Source of the DNA: Maritimibacter sp.
Lineage (GTDB): Bacteria > Pseudomonadota > Alphaproteobacteria > Rhodobacterales > Rhodobacteraceae
Length of the DNA: 5,425 nucleotides
Reading direction: 5' to 3'
Assembly (NCBI GenBank): GCA_020441225.1
Contig: JAGRMP010000055.1
Span: 1 to 5,425, forward strand
Below the pieces are notes generated by a model. That model saw only the letters and a program-made list of their open reading frames with translations. It was not told the DNA's origin and searched no databases. The translations under genes and the position numbers were made by a program. Position 1 is the first letter of the stretch; the number at the start of each line of letters is the position of its first letter. Below, one piece after another: positions 1 to 5,425 of the stretch.

Positions 1-483
1 CGGCTTGAGGATGATGTCGCCATGCTTGTGCTTGAATTCTTTCAGCGTCGCGAGATCGCGCGCGATCATCGTCGGCGGGGTCAGGTCGGGGAATTGCAGC
101 ACCAGCAGTTTTTCGGGGTAGTTGCGCACCCAGAACGGGTCGTTCACCACCAGCGTGCCGGGCTGGACCATGTCGAGCAGGTGCGTCGTGGTGATGTAGC
201 CCATGTCGAAGGGCGGGTCCTGGCGCAGCCAGACCACGTCCCAGTCGGCAAGATCGATGTCCTGTTCTGCGCCGAGGGTGTAGTGATTGCCCTTTTCGCG
301 GCGCACCTCGACCGGCCAGCCGCGCGCCATCACCCGGCCTTCGCGATAGGAGAGCTGGTCGGGCGTGTAATAGAACAGCGCGTGGCCGCGGGCCTGCGCC
401 TCTTCCATGATGCGAAACGAGCTGTCGGCGTCGATGTTGATCGGACCGATCGGGTCCATCTGGACAGCGACCTTGAGCGACAT
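1..483 (-). CDS. gshB: Glutathione synthase, N-terminal 161 residues (3' end outside window)
   Basis: Glutathione synthase joins gamma-glutamylcysteine and glycine using ATP, the second step of cytoplasmic glutathione synthesis. The visible part covers the N-terminal (pre-ATP-grasp) domain and the entry into the ATP-grasp domain. Seen family marks: the start MSLKVAVQMDPIGPINIDAD continuing into DSSF (residues 20-23), the LRQDPPFD motif at about 86-93, LVVNDP at 111-116, EKLL at 124-127, DLTPPT at 133-138 and DIILKP at 156-161, where the window cuts the gene. In E. coli GshB the last motif is followed by the glycine-rich ATP-binding loop, so about half of a usual 310-320 residue protein is missing. 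The ATG is supported by a strong GGAGG seven bases upstream and by alignment with the recalled E. coli N-terminus. It is transcribed in the same direction as rsmI and yraN, after a 187-base gap, so it may be read from its own promoter, from read-through, or both. No internal damage is seen. Confidence 0.96.
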   Translation of the reverse strand, partial: MSLKVAVQMDPIGPINIDADSSFRIMEEAQARGHALFYYTPDQLSYREGRVMARGWPVEVRREKGNHYTLGAEQDIDLADWDVVWLRQDPPFDMGYITTTHLLDMVQPGTLVVNDPFWVRNYPEKLLVLQFPDLTPPTMIARDLATLKEFKHKHGDIILKP

Positions 484-489
484 GGAAAG

Positions 490-497
490 ACCTCCGG
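490..497 (-). promoter_or_regulatory. Ribosome binding site of gshB
   Basis: On the minus strand the sequence CCGGAGGT lies just before the gshB ATG. The GGAGG core (491-495) is separated from the start codon by seven bases, close to ideal spacing. It fixes the ATG at 483 as the start. Confidence 0.8.
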
Positions 498-511
498 ATT
501 GGGTTTTCCCC

Positions 512-540
512 TAAATGACCCTTCCGCCGGGGCGTGGCAA
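512..540 (-). promoter_or_regulatory. Possible weak gshB promoter
   Basis: On the minus strand TTGCCA (540-535, five of six matches to the sigma-70 -35 consensus) is followed after 17 bases by CATTTA (517-512). The -10 match is poor, with two of six positions. The location about 30 bases upstream of the gshB start is reasonable and alphaproteobacterial -10 boxes are often weak, but the case rests mainly on the -35 box and the spacing. Confidence 0.22.
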
Positions 541-592
541 TGGCCGAGCCGCGCAGAGCCCCGGAACGGACGCGCGCGGGCCGGGCCAGGCG

Positions 593-611
593 CGGAAATC
601 GACGGTTTCCG
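593..611 (-). repeat. Short perfect inverted repeat in the yraN-gshB gap
   Basis: CGGAAA (593-598) and TTTCCG (606-611) form a 6-base-pair stem with a 7-base loop. It lies about 60 bases past the yraN stop in the direction of transcription. No T-run follows on the minus strand, so it is not a standard intrinsic terminator. It could be a weak RNA hairpin or chance. The rest of the 484-670 gap shows no convincing gene. Confidence 0.3.
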
Positions 612-670
612 TTTCGATGTCGGCACGGACCGCGCCGCCGGTCGCGACGCCGCGCACAAGTGAGGAGGTT

Positions 671-1045
671 TCAGGCCCAGAAGTTCTCGTGGAACTGCAT
701 CTGCCCCGTGCCATCGACCAGGGCGACATCGAACCGCAGTTCGGTGAGCGGCCCGTGCGGCTGGGTGGCGGCGAACTCTTCTGCCGTGGCATGGATGCGG
801 GCGAGTTGCGCGGGGCCGAGATGGGCCAGCGCGCGCTCGAAATCGGGGGCCTGTTTCACCTCGACCACGATCAGGCCTTCGCCGTCCTCGAACACGAGGT
901 CCAGCTCGCCGCGCGATCCGCGCCAGCAGCGCGCGACCAGCCTATGACCGCGCCGTTCGTAGTCCCGCGCCACCGCGTCCTCCGCCGCATGACCCGCGAA
1001 GTGGGACATCGTGCCCCTGGATTGTCCCGCAGACCGGCCCGTCAT
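671..1045 (-). CDS. yraN: YraN family (UPF0102) predicted nuclease-fold protein
   Basis: This is a 124-residue protein of the UPF0102/YraN family, which has a restriction-endonuclease-like fold. Its exact role is not established, and roles in DNA processing have been proposed from the fold. Seen: an N-terminal helix with GHAAEDAVARDYERRGH (about 18-34), the strand motif RGELDLVF with E47 and D49, then VVEVKQ with E62 and K64. Together these give the E-x-D ... E-x-K pattern of the nuclease-like core. The stretch LGPAQLARI corresponds to the helix after the core, and LRFDVALVD near the C-terminus is also typical. The chosen ATG overlaps the rsmI stop as ATGA, implying translational coupling, and GGAG lies eight bases upstream. 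A second ATG at 1009 would give 112 residues, starting MSHFAGHAAED, with a weaker AGGGG four bases upstream. The conserved core is present with either start. Length is normal for the family. Confidence 0.9.
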   Translation of the reverse strand: MTGRSAGQSRGTMSHFAGHAAEDAVARDYERRGHRLVARCWRGSRGELDLVFEDGEGLIVVEVKQAPDFERALAHLGPAQLARIHATAEEFAATQPHGPLTELRFDVALVDGTGQMQFHENFWA

Positions 1046-1911
1046 CCGTCCTTCTCCATCTCCAGCGCGGCCTGGTAGACCTTGCGCCGCTTGAGCCCGT
1101 AGGCCTCTGCCACCGTGGCCGCGGCATCCTTGAGGCTCATGGTTTCGAGCGCGCGCCTCAGCGCGGCTTCCATGGTTTCCTCGGCCACCTGCGTGCGGCC
1201 GCGGTCGACCAGCACCACCACTTCGCCCTTGAGCGTGTGGCCCTCCAGCCCGGCGAGGAGTTCGGCGAGCGTGCCGCGCCGGACCTCTTCGAACTTCTTG
1301 GTCAGCTCGCGGGCGATGGCGGCGGGACGGTCGCCGCCCGCGGTCTGGATCAGATCGGTCAACAAGGCCTCGACGCGCCTCGGGCTTTCGTAGATCACCA
1401 GCGTGGCGGGGGTGCCGACCAGCTCTTCGAGCCAGGCCAGCCGCGCGGCACGGGCGGTGGGGGCGAAGCCTGCGAACAGGAACCGGTCCGAGGGCAGGCC
1501 GGCGAGGCTGAGGGCCGCGAGGACCGCCGACGCGCCCGGCGCGGCGGTGACGTGGCCACCCGCCGCGGCGACCTCGCGGGCAAGCGCATAGCCCGGGTCC
1601 GAGACCAGCGGCGTGCCGGCCTCGCTCGCGTAGGCCACGGATTTGCCCGCGCCGATCAGCTTCACGATTCCGGCGCGCCCGGTCTCGCCGGAATGGTCGT
1701 GATAGGCGATGAGCGGACGTTCGCCGAGCGCGACCCCGTGGATCTCCAGGAGTTTGCGCAGGGTGCGGGTGTCTTCGGCGGCGAGCACATCGGCGCCCGC
1801 GAGAATGTCCAGCGCTCGCAGGGTGATGTCGCGGGCATTGCCGATCGGTGTGGCGACGAGATAGAGACCGGCCCGCAAAGCTGTGGGCGAAGTGGGGCGC
1901 GCGGGTTTCAA
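1042..1911 (-). CDS. rsmI: 16S rRNA (cytidine-1402 2'-O)-methyltransferase
   Basis: RsmI (YraL) uses S-adenosylmethionine to methylate the 2'-oxygen of C1402 in the decoding centre of 16S rRNA, tuning start-codon choice and fidelity. It belongs to the tetrapyrrole methylase fold family. The 289 residues are full length. Seen motifs: GLYLVATPIGNARDITLRAL (15-34), AAEDTR (44-49), YHDHSG (70-75), the SAM-loop region SEAGTPLVSDPG (96-107), PGASAVLAALSLAGLP (125-140), IYESPRR (173-179) and ARELTKKFEEVRRG (200-213). The family usually has SDAGTP, and here the acidic residue is Glu97. The start is TTG: the only in-frame option between the upstream stop at 1936-1938 and the conserved core, apart from another TTG at codon 12 that has no ribosome site. 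A weak AGG lies seven bases before the chosen TTG. rsmI diverges from the LpoA-type gene and overlaps yraN by four bases. Confidence 0.96.
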   Translation of the reverse strand: MKPARPTSPTALRAGLYLVATPIGNARDITLRALDILAGADVLAAEDTRTLRKLLEIHGVALGERPLIAYHDHSGETGRAGIVKLIGAGKSVAYASEAGTPLVSDPGYALAREVAAAGGHVTAAPGASAVLAALSLAGLPSDRFLFAGFAPTARAARLAWLEELVGTPATLVIYESPRRVEALLTDLIQTAGGDRPAAIARELTKKFEEVRRGTLAELLAGLEGHTLKGEVVVLVDRGRTQVAEETMEAALRRALETMSLKDAAATVAEAYGLKRRKVYQAALEMEKDG

Positions 1912-1940
1912 GGCTGGACCTGACTTGGTAAGCGTTTATG

Positions 1941-1981
1941 ATTGGCGGCGCCGGGCGCCACCCCGGCGGGGCGTATTGGCG
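1941..1981 (+). repeat. Tandem GC hairpins framed by ATTGGCG direct repeats in the lpoA leader
   Basis: Two short inverted repeats lie side by side: GGCGC/GCGCC (1947-1951 with 1955-1959, 3-base loop) and CCCC/GGGG (1961-1964 with 1968-1971, 3-base loop). They are framed by the direct repeat ATTGGCG at 1941-1947 and 1975-1981. If lpoA transcription starts near 1949, the second hairpin would lie in the leader just upstream of the ribosome site. The repeat could instead be a protein-binding site or chance in a GC-rich spacer. Confidence 0.4.
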
Positions 1982-1984
1982 AAG

Positions 1985-1989
1985 AAGGA
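1985..1989 (+). promoter_or_regulatory. Ribosome binding site deciding the lpoA start
   Basis: AAGGA lies eight bases before the ATG at 1998. It favours this ATG over the in-frame ATG at 1938, which has no ribosome site, falls inside the probable -10 box, and would add 20 residues in front of a good lipoprotein signal peptide. Confidence 0.7.
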
Positions 1990-1997
1990 TATCTGAC

Positions 1998-3176
1998 ATG
2001 TTCGCGTTTTTGTGCGGTGCCCGCAAGTTCCCGGGCGCGATCTTCGCGGTGCTTTCGCTGGTGTGGCTGACGGCCTGCGGCGGCGGTTTCGGTGGGGTCG
2101 GCGGCGGCGGGCCGTCGATCGACACGTCGAAGCCGGTGCCGGTGGCGCTGCTGGTGCCCGCGGGCGGCGGCAACGCGGCCGACGACGCGCTGGCCCAGTC
2201 GCTCGAAAATGCCGCGCGGCTGGCGATGTCGGAGCTGCAGGGCGTGACCATCGACCTCAAGGTCTACCCGACCGCCGGCAACCCCAACCAGACGATCACC
2301 GCGACCAACCAGGCGGTGACCGAGGGCGCCAAGATCATTCTCGGTCCGGTCTACGCACCCAACGCGGCGGCTGCGGGCGCGGCGGCGCGGGGGCTGAACG
2401 TGCTGTCGTTCTCCAACAACCCCTCGGTCGCCGGCGGCAATGTTTTCGTGCTCGGCAACAGCTTCCAGAACACGGCCGGCCGGCTGGTGCGCTTTGCCGC
2501 GAGCCAGGGCAGGGGCAACATCCTGGTGGTGAACGGCCAGAACCCGGCCGAAACCCTCGGCCGCGACGCGGTGCTGCGCGCCATCGCCACGACACCGGGC
2601 GCCACCCAGGCCGGGGTGACCAGTTTCGAAGTGTCGCAGACCGGGGTCATCAACGCGGTGCCCGAGATCACCAAGGCGGCGCGCTCGTCCGGGGCGACCT
2701 CGGTCTTCCTGACCTCCGGTACCGACGGCGCGATCCCGTTCCTCGCCCAGCTCCTGCCGGAAAACGGCCTCGGGCCCAGCCAGATCCAGTATATCGGCCT
2801 GCAGCGCTGGGACGTGCCGGCCTCGGCCCGGACGCTCCCGGGGCTCCAGAACGGCTGGTTCGCGATGCCCGACCCGGGGCTGCAGGACCAGTTCCAGCAG
2901 CGCTATCTCGCCGCCTATGGCGAGAGCCCGCATGCGATCGCGGGGCTGGCCTATGACGGGATCGCCGCCATCGGCGCGCTGGTCAAGGCGGGCAAGGCCG
3001 ACGCGCTCACCGGCGCGGCGCTGACCCAGGCCCAGGGCTTCGTCGGCGTCAACGGCGTGTTCCGGCTGCTTCCGAACGGCACCACCGAGCGCGGTCTCGC
3101 CATTGCCCAGATCCGCAACAAGGAGATCGCCGTGATCGATCCCGCGCCGAGAAGCTTTGCCGGTGCCGGATACTGA
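1998..3176 (+). CDS. LpoA-type outer-membrane lipoprotein, penicillin-binding protein activator
   Basis: This is a 392-residue lipoprotein with a type-1 periplasmic-binding (Leu/Ile/Val-binding-like) fold, the fold of the C-terminal half of LpoA (YraM). In E. coli LpoA sits in the outer membrane and activates the peptidoglycan synthase PBP1A. Seen: a positively charged start (ARK, 8-10), a hydrophobic stretch 11-26, and the lipobox LTAC with Cys27 as the lipidation site. Gly28 follows, so there is no inner-membrane-retention Asp at +2. A glycine-rich linker (28-38) comes next, then the binding-protein domain from about 45 to 380, opening with VPVALLVPAGGG and containing GPVYAP (116-121) and GLAYDG (316-321). 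The N-terminal helical TPR-like domain of E. coli LpoA (678 residues) is absent. Divergence from rsmI with yraN nearby supports the LpoA assignment over an amino-acid transport receptor. No ABC transporter genes are adjacent. Function as a PBP activator is inferred, and the gene symbol is withheld because the protein is much shorter than E. coli LpoA. Confidence 0.85.
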   Translation: MFAFLCGARKFPGAIFAVLSLVWLTACGGGFGGVGGGGPSIDTSKPVPVALLVPAGGGNAADDALAQSLENAARLAMSELQGVTIDLKVYPTAGNPNQTITATNQAVTEGAKIILGPVYAPNAAAAGAAARGLNVLSFSNNPSVAGGNVFVLGNSFQNTAGRLVRFAASQGRGNILVVNGQNPAETLGRDAVLRAIATTPGATQAGVTSFEVSQTGVINAVPEITKAARSSGATSVFLTSGTDGAIPFLAQLLPENGLGPSQIQYIGLQRWDVPASARTLPGLQNGWFAMPDPGLQDQFQQRYLAAYGESPHAIAGLAYDGIAAIGALVKAGKADALTGAALTQAQGFVGVNGVFRLLPNGTTERGLAIAQIRNKEIAVIDPAPRSFAGAGY

Positions 3177-5425
3177 CCTCGCCGCGCGGCGGTTCGATGC
3201 CGATCTCGACGGGCTGATCTGCCCGGCCGCGGAGATTTTCGATGCCGAGGACGTCGCCCGCCAGCTTGCCGCCGGTGCCGAGGCCGCGGGCGGCGACGCG
3301 GGCGCGATCCGGGCCCAGACCGTCAAGGTGCTGCGCGTCGCGATGGAGAACGGCCGGTCCGCGATCCAGGCGGCGTTCGAGGCCCACCCCTTCGACGCGC
3401 ATCCGACCGTGCACGCCTATGCCTGGCTGACCGATGCCGTGGTGCGCGCGGTCCACGACGTGGCGACGCGCTACCTGCACCCGCAGTCCAACCCGACCAA
3501 GAGCGAACATCTCGCCGTGCTCGCGGTCGGCGGTTACGGCCGGTTCGAGATGGCGCCCTATTCCGACGTCGATCTGCTGTTCCTCTCGCCCTACAAGCTC
3601 ACCGGCTGGGCCGAGAGCGTGATCGAGAGCATGCTCTACATGCTGTGGGATCTGCGGCTCAAGGTCGGCCATGCCTCGCGCACGGTGAAGGATTGCCTGC
3701 GGCTGGGGAAGGAAGACCTGACGATCCGCACCGCGCTGCTCGAAACCCGGGCGATCTGCGGCGACCGCCAGCTCGCCCGCGATCTCGACGACGCGCTGTG
3801 GAAGGGCCTGTTCAAGGGCACCGAGGCCGAGTTCATCGAGGGCAAGCTCAACGAACGCGAAAGCCGTCACATCAAGCAGGGTGGCCAGCGCTACGTGGTC
3901 GAGCCCAACGTCAAGGAAGGCAAGGGCGGCCTGCGCGATCTGCAGACGCTGTTCTGGGTCGCGAAATACACCCACCGGGTCGAAAGGATCAGCGCGCTGG
4001 TCGATCTCGGGGTGTTCACGCCGGAGGAATACGACACCTTCCGCAAGGCCGACGAGTTTCTCTGGGCGGTGCGCAGCCATCTGCACCTCGCCACCGGCCG
4101 GGCGATGGATCAGCTCACCTTCGATCTGCAGGTCGAGGTCGCCGAACGGATGGGCTACAAGGACCACGCCGGGCGCCGCGCGGTCGAGCATTTCATGCAG
4201 GAGTTCTTCCGCCACGCAACCCAGGTCGGCGAGCTCACCCGGATCCTGCTCACCGCGCTCGAAAGCCAGCATCTCAAGCGCGTGCCGCTCCTGCAGGGGC
4301 TGCTCAAGCGCCGCAAGAAGGTGCGCGCGCCCTTCGTGGTCAACCAGGGACGGCTGTCGTTCTCGACCGAGGAGAGCTTCCTCGCCGACAAGCTCAACAT
4401 GCTCCGGCTGTTCGAGGAGGGGCTGCGCACCGGGCTCCTGCTGCACCCCGACGCGATGCGGCTTGTCGCCGCCAATCTCGACCGGATCGACGACGAGGTC
4501 CGCAGCGACAAAGAGGCCGCGCGGATCTTTCTCGACATGCTGATCCGGCACGGCAACCCCGAGCGCGCGCTGCGCCGGATGAACGAGCTTGGCGTCCTTG
4601 CCGCCTTCATCCCGGAACTCGAACCGATCGTCGCGATGATGCAGTTCAACATGTATCACGCCTACACGGTCGACGAGCATACCATCCAGTGCATCAAGGC
4701 GCTGGCCGAGATCGAACGCGGCGAGCGGGTCAGCGACCTGCCGACCTCGACCCGGATCATCAAGGAGGGGATCAACCGCAAGGTGCTCTACCTTGCCGTC
4801 CTGTGCCACGACATCGGCAAGGGGCGCGACGAGGACCACTCGATCCTCGGGGCCAAGCTCGCTCGGCCGATCTGCACCCGGCTCGGGCTGTCGAAGGACG
4901 ATGTGGCCACGGTGGAATGGCTGGTGCGCAACCACCTCATCATGTCGGACGTGGCGCAGAAACGCGATCTGTCGGACCCGCGCACGGTGAACGGTTTCGC
5001 CAAGGCGGTGGGCACCAAGAAACGGCTCGATCTGCTCCTGGTGCTGACCGTCTGCGACATCCGCGGCGTCGGGCCCAACACCTGGAACAACTGGAAAGCG
5101 ACGCTGCTCCGCGACCTCTACCGCCAGACGCGGCTGGCGCTCGAAGACGGGATCGAGGCGTTGTCGACCGGCGCCCGGGCGACCGAAGCGAAGAAGGCGC
5201 TGCGCGCGGCGCTCGCGGATTGGGACAAGAAGGACCTGCGCACCGAGACCGCGCGCCATTACGACCCCTATTGGCAGGGGCTCTGGACCTCGGACCATGT
5301 CATCTTTGCCGAATTGCTCAAGGGCATCAGCGAAGACGAGATCCGGATCAAGCTCACCGCCGACACCGACCGCGACGCCACCCGCGCCTCGTTTGCGCTC
5401 GCCGACCACCCGGGCATCTTCTCGC
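3163..5425 (+). CDS. glnD: Bifunctional PII uridylyltransferase/uridylyl-removing enzyme, first 754 residues
   Basis: GlnD senses glutamine and adds or removes UMP on PII proteins (GlnB/GlnK), controlling glutamine synthetase and the nitrogen response. Domain order seen: nucleotidyltransferase domain with GGYGRFEMAPYSDVDLLFL (G123, G124, D135 and D137 match the E. coli catalytic G93/G94/D105/D107), the GlnD-specific EPNVKEGKGGLRD (247-259), then the HD domain that removes UMP. The HD domain shows YTVDEH (H506), LCHDIGKG (H549, D550), DEDHS (H559), RNHLIMSD (H591) and CDIRGVGPNTWNNW (D632). The first ACT domain begins with ADHPGIF at 747 and is cut by the window edge. The rest of ACT1 and all of ACT2 are missing. 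The start is taken as GTG at 3163, overlapping the lipoprotein gene by 14 bases, with a weak GAGAAG eight bases upstream. A TTG at 3157 is the only other nearby choice. All key catalytic residues are present, and the N-terminus is about 30 residues longer than in E. coli. Confidence 0.96.
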   Translation, partial: MPDTDLAARRFDADLDGLICPAAEIFDAEDVARQLAAGAEAAGGDAGAIRAQTVKVLRVAMENGRSAIQAAFEAHPFDAHPTVHAYAWLTDAVVRAVHDVATRYLHPQSNPTKSEHLAVLAVGGYGRFEMAPYSDVDLLFLSPYKLTGWAESVIESMLYMLWDLRLKVGHASRTVKDCLRLGKEDLTIRTALLETRAICGDRQLARDLDDALWKGLFKGTEAEFIEGKLNERESRHIKQGGQRYVVEPNVKEGKGGLRDLQTLFWVAKYTHRVERISALVDLGVFTPEEYDTFRKADEFLWAVRSHLHLATGRAMDQLTFDLQVEVAERMGYKDHAGRRAVEHFMQEFFRHATQVGELTRILLTALESQHLKRVPLLQGLLKRRKKVRAPFVVNQGRLSFSTEESFLADKLNMLRLFEEGLRTGLLLHPDAMRLVAANLDRIDDEVRSDKEAARIFLDMLIRHGNPERALRRMNELGVLAAFIPELEPIVAMMQFNMYHAYTVDEHTIQCIKALAEIERGERVSDLPTSTRIIKEGINRKVLYLAVLCHDIGKGRDEDHSILGAKLARPICTRLGLSKDDVATVEWLVRNHLIMSDVAQKRDLSDPRTVNGFAKAVGTKKRLDLLLVLTVCDIRGVGPNTWNNWKATLLRDLYRQTRLALEDGIEALSTGARATEAKKALRAALADWDKKDLRTETARHYDPYWQGLWTSDHVIFAELLKGISEDEIRIKLTADTDRDATRASFALADHPGIFS

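Larger units (their letters stand above)
1912..1997. promoter_or_regulatory. Divergent spacer carrying promoters for rsmI and lpoA
   Basis: This is the only intergenic region between the two opposing blocks, so promoters for both must lie in or near it. On the plus strand TGGACC (1915-1920, four of six -35 matches) precedes TATGAT (1937-1942, five of six -10 matches) by 16 bases. This predicts an lpoA transcript starting near 1949. On the minus strand CATAAA (1940-1935) resembles a -10 box (four of six) for rsmI but has no good -35 partner. The two -10 candidates overlap, which would make the two directions compete for polymerase. The boxes are read by eye. Confidence 0.4.

Noticed and set aside
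501..510. GGGTTTTCCC as a terminator hairpin
   Set aside because: The stem has only three base pairs, and it lies just upstream of the gshB ribosome site with no T-run in the right position.
22..663. 213-codon plus-strand frame opposite gshB
   Set aside because: It is antisense to a clear glutathione synthase and shows no motif.
662..668. GAGGAGG on the plus strand as a ribosome site
   Set aside because: No start codon follows at usable distance on the plus strand and the downstream plus frame is antisense to yraN. It is of interest only through its minus-strand complement.
1938..1997. 20-residue N-terminal extension of the LpoA-type lipoprotein from ATG at 1938
   Set aside because: There is no ribosome site, it overlaps the probable -10 box, and it would bury the signal peptide. 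The ATG at 1998 has AAGGA at good spacing.
1046..2260. Long minus-strand extension of the yraN frame upstream through rsmI
   Set aside because: The frame stays open by chance through rsmI and the divergent spacer. Its translation there is Arg/Pro-rich and unlike any YraN. The real gene begins at the ATGA overlap.
1908..3326. 472-codon minus-strand frame opposite the LpoA-type gene
   Set aside because: It is a shadow of the lipoprotein gene, with Arg/Gly/His-biased composition and no recognisable domain.
3049..5409. 786-codon open frame on the minus strand opposite glnD
   Set aside because: It lies wholly antisense to a strongly supported glnD and the end of the lipoprotein gene, its composition is low-complexity and His/Arg/Gly-rich, and no family motif is seen. 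Long antisense frames are expected in such GC-rich coding DNA.

Overview
This is a GC-rich, densely coding stretch of a bacterial chromosome. The protein flavour, an alphaproteobacterial-type GlnD with a long N-terminus, and the gene set suggest an alphaproteobacterium, most likely of the Rhodobacterales/Rhodobacteraceae type. That placement is inferred from recalled family features, not from a search. No mobile element, CRISPR array, tRNA or rRNA is visible, and codon use looks even throughout.

Layout: two gene blocks diverge from an 86-base spacer (1912-1997). Leftward on the minus strand are rsmI (16S rRNA C1402 2'-O-methyltransferase), then yraN (UPF0102, predicted nuclease-fold protein) joined by an ATGA stop/start overlap. 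After a 187-base gap comes gshB (glutathione synthase), which runs off the left edge with 161 codons visible. Rightward on the plus strand are an LpoA-type lipoprotein (penicillin-binding protein activator with a type-1 periplasmic-binding fold), then glnD (PII uridylyltransferase/uridylyl-removing enzyme). glnD probably starts at a GTG overlapping the end of the lipoprotein gene by 14 bases. It runs off the right edge as its first ACT domain begins, with 754 codons visible.

How they fit together: the divergent rsmI/lpoA pair with yraN nearby recalls the yraL(rsmI)/yraM(lpoA)-yraN cluster of Escherichia coli, although here yraN sits on the rsmI side. The genes cover ribosome modification, DNA/nuclease housekeeping, peptidoglycan synthase activation, thiol metabolism and nitrogen signalling. 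All are housekeeping functions. I found no convincing undescribed system. The points worth a second look are gene-start and coupling details, the short single-domain LpoA, a structured lpoA leader, and a possible RNA pairing that could cover the gshB ribosome site.
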